Assembly (NCBI GenBank): GCA_944326735.1
Contig: CALVFC010000070.1
Coordinates: 1-7,409, forward strand
Direction of reading: 5' to 3'
Length of the DNA stretch: 7,409 nt
Source: an uncultured Limosilactobacillus sp.
Lineage (GTDB): Bacteria > Bacillota > Bacilli > Lactobacillales > Lactobacillaceae
In this document: in pieces, positions 5,618 through 7,409 of the stretch
Layout of the letters: each line of letters starts with the position of its first letter
How positions within the stretch are numbered: the first letter of the stretch is position 1
The notes under the pieces: model-generated
Told to the model about the DNA's origin: nothing
The model's database searches: none
Seen by the model: the letters and a program-made list of their open reading frames with translations, nothing else
Translations under genes and position numbers: made by a program

Positions 5618-7009
5618 ATGGCAACTAAGTTTCAACCAACCCCCATTAGTCAATTACAAGATCAATATGATGTCGTCATTGTTGGGTCCGGGGCCACTGG
5701 ACTGACGGCTGCTATTCAAGCGCATGAATTAGGACTGACGGTGGCGGTATTAGAAAAGGAAGATAAATTAGGTGGTAACACTAACCGGGCATCATCGGGA
5801 ATGAATGCCGCCGAAACCAATATTCAGTTAAAACACGGCATCATTGATAACGTGGCTGATTTTTATCATGAAACGTATCAAGATGGGGGCCGCCTGAATG
5901 ACAAGGACATGTTGGGGTACTTTGTTTACCACACCGCGCCGGCCATTGACTGGCTAGCTGACAATGATATCCACCTCGATGACATTACCGTGACCGGGGG
6001 GATGAGTCAGAAGCGGACCCACCGCCCAGCTAGCATGGCACCAATTGGCGGTTTCTTGATCCAACACCTCTTGGCAGTTGTTCATCAGGAACAGATTCCC
6101 GTTTTCCAACCAGTCCGGGTAACCCATTTGCAAATGACAAAGGGCCGCATCAGTGGGGTAGAAGCCACTGTTAATGGTGCCGACCGTCACATTAATGCTG
6201 GGGCAGTTATTCTGGCTACTGGTGGCTTTGGCGCTTCACAAGAAATCCTGAAGAAGTACCGGCCGGACCTGGCCAATTACAAGACGACCAACCAACCCGG
6301 AGCAACTGGTGATGGCCTGAAGCTGGCCGAAGAAGTCGGGGGCGAGTTAATGCAAATGAACCTCGTCCAGGTCCACCCGACTGTTCAGCAGGACCAGCCG
6401 CACGTCTACTTGATCGGTGAAGCGGTCCGCGGTGAGGGGGCGATCCTTGTAAATGCCCAGGGAAAACGCTTTGTTAATGAATTGAACACCCGTAAAATTG
6501 TCTCCAATGCCATCACGGCCTTACCGGAACACAGTGCTTACTTAATCTTTGACCAGGGAATTCGTGACCGTGTCAAAGCCATTGATTTCTATGATCAAGT
6601 TGGCCTCGTGAAGAAGGCCGCTACCTTGACCCAGATCGCTGATGAATTAGGAATGGATTCTGCCAACCTGGTTAAAACTGTGCAAGATTGGAATAAGGCG
6701 GTTGCCAGTCACCACGATTCCCAATTTGGTCGGACTACCGGGATGGATCGCCCAATTGAGCAACCACAGTTTGGTGCTATTCATATTGCCCCGGCAGTTC
6801 ACTACACAATGGGTGGCATTCACATCACCCCAAAGACCCAGGTGCTTGATGGCAACGGTAATATCATCAAGGGCCTCTTCGCTGCGGGTGAAGTAGCTGG
6901 CGGATTACACGGTAATAACCGGGTTGGTGGTAATTCCATTGCTGAGACCGTGGTCTTTGGTCGCCAGGCAGGGCAACAGGTAACCCTGTACGTGCGCCAC
7001 AGCCGTTAG
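5618..7009 (+). CDS. Fumarate reductase flavoprotein, single-domain flavocytochrome c type
   Basis: A 463-residue FAD protein of the flavocytochrome c / soluble fumarate reductase group that would reduce fumarate to succinate. The FAD dinucleotide fold is VVIVGSGATGLTAA (19-32) with acidic E46 after beta-2, then GGNTNRASSGMNA (52-64). Active-site blocks seen in this group are HRPASM (135-140), QVHPT (251-255), RGEGAILVN (271-279), HYTMGG (395-400) and NNRVGGNS (433-440). By analogy with Shewanella Fcc3, R271 would be the proton donor, and H395 and R435 would bind the substrate. The C-terminal ATGG/FAAGEV blocks complete FAD binding. It lacks heme motifs, an FMN-binding domain, a signal peptide and membrane segments, so electrons must come from a separate partner or free reduced flavin. 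The ATG at 5618 is one base after the fumC stop, with AAAGGA (5601-5606) 11 nt upstream. An ATG at 5573 is in frame but poorly spaced from AAGGA. Urocanate reductase-like enzymes are an alternative, made unlikely by fumC. Confidence 0.9.
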   Translation: MATKFQPTPISQLQDQYDVVIVGSGATGLTAAIQAHELGLTVAVLEKEDKLGGNTNRASSGMNAAETNIQLKHGIIDNVADFYHETYQDGGRLNDKDMLGYFVYHTAPAIDWLADNDIHLDDITVTGGMSQKRTHRPASMAPIGGFLIQHLLAVVHQEQIPVFQPVRVTHLQMTKGRISGVEATVNGADRHINAGAVILATGGFGASQEILKKYRPDLANYKTTNQPGATGDGLKLAEEVGGELMQMNLVQVHPTVQQDQPHVYLIGEAVRGEGAILVNAQGKRFVNELNTRKIVSNAITALPEHSAYLIFDQGIRDRVKAIDFYDQVGLVKKAATLTQIADELGMDSANLVKTVQDWNKAVASHHDSQFGRTTGMDRPIEQPQFGAIHIAPAVHYTMGGIHITPKTQVLDGNGNIIKGLFAAGEVAGGLHGNNRVGGNSIAETVVFGRQAGQQVTLYVRHSR

Positions 7010-7010
7010 C

Positions 7011-7029
7011 TTGACAAGGTTCGTATAAT
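7011..7029 (+). promoter_or_regulatory. Promoter region of the ThrE-like gene with unusual hexamer spacing
   Basis: A perfect TTGACA (7011-7016) starts two bases after the fumarate reductase stop, and a perfect TATAAT (7024-7029) follows. Only 7 nt separate them, far from the usual 17, so they cannot act as one standard promoter. The TATAAT may work alone with a poor -35 around 7001, giving a leader of about 40 nt. No terminator is visible between the two genes, so readthrough from fumC is also possible. Confidence 0.4.
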
Positions 7030-7060
7030 ATTAGTTGTGAACTTTAGAAATGCAGTTAAC

Positions 7061-7065
7061 GGAGG
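7061..7065 (+). promoter_or_regulatory. Ribosome binding site GGAGG for the ThrE-like gene
   Basis: GGAGG is 11 nt before ATG 7077. A second purine stretch, AGGAG (7070-7074), is only 2 nt from the start and is too close to serve. The ATG at 7066 directly abuts GGAGG and opens a different frame that closes after about 50 codons, so it is not used. Confidence 0.7.
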
Positions 7066-7076
7066 ATGCAGGAGTC

Positions 7077-7409
7077 ATGCATAAGTCTGATCAATCAAAT
7101 CCATTTGAGGGTTTTGAGCCAGCGGAACACCTTTCAACCCACCATCACATGGCGATTCCCTGGCAGGATTTCTTTACGAATGATAATTTCACCCCAGCTA
7201 AAGAAGCCAACTTAGTTGAACGTGCCGCTATTGTGGGGCGGATTGGCCTGATGATGTTGGCCTATGGAACAGGGGCCTGGCGAGTTCGGGATTCGATGAA
7301 CATCGTGGCCCGGAAACTCAAGATGACCTGTTCAGCCGATATTGGATTAGTATCGTTGGAATACACTTGTATGGATGCCCACCACGCTTATACCCAGGCC
7401 TTATCATTG
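7077..7409 (+). CDS. Threonine/serine exporter family protein, N-terminal part (cut by window edge)
   Basis: The first 111 codons of a frame with no stop before the window edge. The ATG follows GGAGG. From about residue 46 it matches the cytoplasmic start of the ThrE/DUF1212 domain: VGRIGLMMLAYGTGAWRVRDSMN (53-75, also VARKLKM) and then SADIGLVSLEYTC (86-98). This corresponds to the family pattern of a small-residue helix, G-x-x-x-x-RV-x-D-x-M and a beta segment. Where many members have GAE before the aromatic and RV residues, this one has GTGAWRV, without the Glu. The N-terminal 45 residues are polar, include THHH at 21-24, and contain no signal peptide. In characterised relatives (ThrE of Corynebacterium) the family exports threonine and serine. 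The membrane part and the partner ThrE2/DUF3815-type domain would lie beyond the window, so the substrate here is unproven. Confidence 0.85.
   Translation, partial: MHKSDQSNPFEGFEPAEHLSTHHHMAIPWQDFFTNDNFTPAKEANLVERAAIVGRIGLMMLAYGTGAWRVRDSMNIVARKLKMTCSADIGLVSLEYTCMDAHHAYTQALSL

Noticed and set aside
5869..5880. TGAAACGTATCA, resembling a catabolite (cre) site
   Set aside because: It is two bases shorter than the 14-bp cre consensus, lies within the fumarate reductase coding sequence, and has no promoter nearby.
7034..7054. Second Rex-like site in the ThrE-like gene leader
   Set aside because: Only the left half (TTGTGAA) matches; the right half is unlike TTCACAA.

Overview
The window looks like chromosomal DNA of a lactic acid bacterium (Lactobacillaceae, possibly Limosilactobacillus or a relative). 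This is inferred from strong GGAGG-type ribosome binding sites, moderate GC, frequent CGG/ACC/GGG codons, and the gene set: a soluble fumarate reductase beside class II fumarase, a lactobacillus-style cyclophilin and a ThrE-type exporter. I cannot fix the genus from sequence alone. No rRNA, tRNA, CRISPR array, insertion sequence or prophage is visible, and no stretch over 300 bases lacks a gene.

Layout. (1) Positions 1-612, minus strand: the N-terminal 204 codons of a DUF2252 protein that runs off the left edge. (2) Positions 613-789: a divergent intergenic region with a good minus-strand promoter, a weak plus-strand promoter and a perfect 10-bp palindrome between them. (3) Positions 790-2325: a 511-residue protein ending in a plasmid pRiA4b ORF-3-like domain, with an N-terminal part resembling DUF6933. 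(4) Positions 2404-4050: a probable two-gene unit, a zinc-dependent alcohol dehydrogenase followed after 18 nt by a cytoplasmic cyclophilin, closed by a strong intrinsic terminator at 4055-4085. A good match to the Rex operator consensus overlaps the promoter. (5) Positions 4141-7009: class II fumarase (fumC) and a single-domain fumarate reductase flavoprotein, separated by one base. (6) Positions 7077-7409: the N-terminal part of a threonine/serine exporter (ThrE/DUF1212 family), which runs off the right edge.

Function. The middle of the window is about disposing of reducing equivalents in fermentation. FumC can dehydrate malate to fumarate and the flavoprotein can reduce fumarate to succinate, which together form the last two steps of a reductive, incomplete TCA branch. 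The alcohol dehydrogenase would reoxidise NAD(P)H by reducing an aldehyde. A Rex-like site at the dehydrogenase promoter would tie that gene to the NADH/NAD+ ratio. The flanking genes (DUF2252, the ORF-3-like protein, the ThrE-like exporter) have no evident link to this redox theme.

I found no clear new multi-gene system. The points most worth a second look are the Rex-like operator, the very basic C-terminal tail on fumarase, the composite ORF-3-like protein, the kinase-like motifs in the DUF2252 protein, and consensus promoter hexamers only 7 nt apart in front of the exporter gene.
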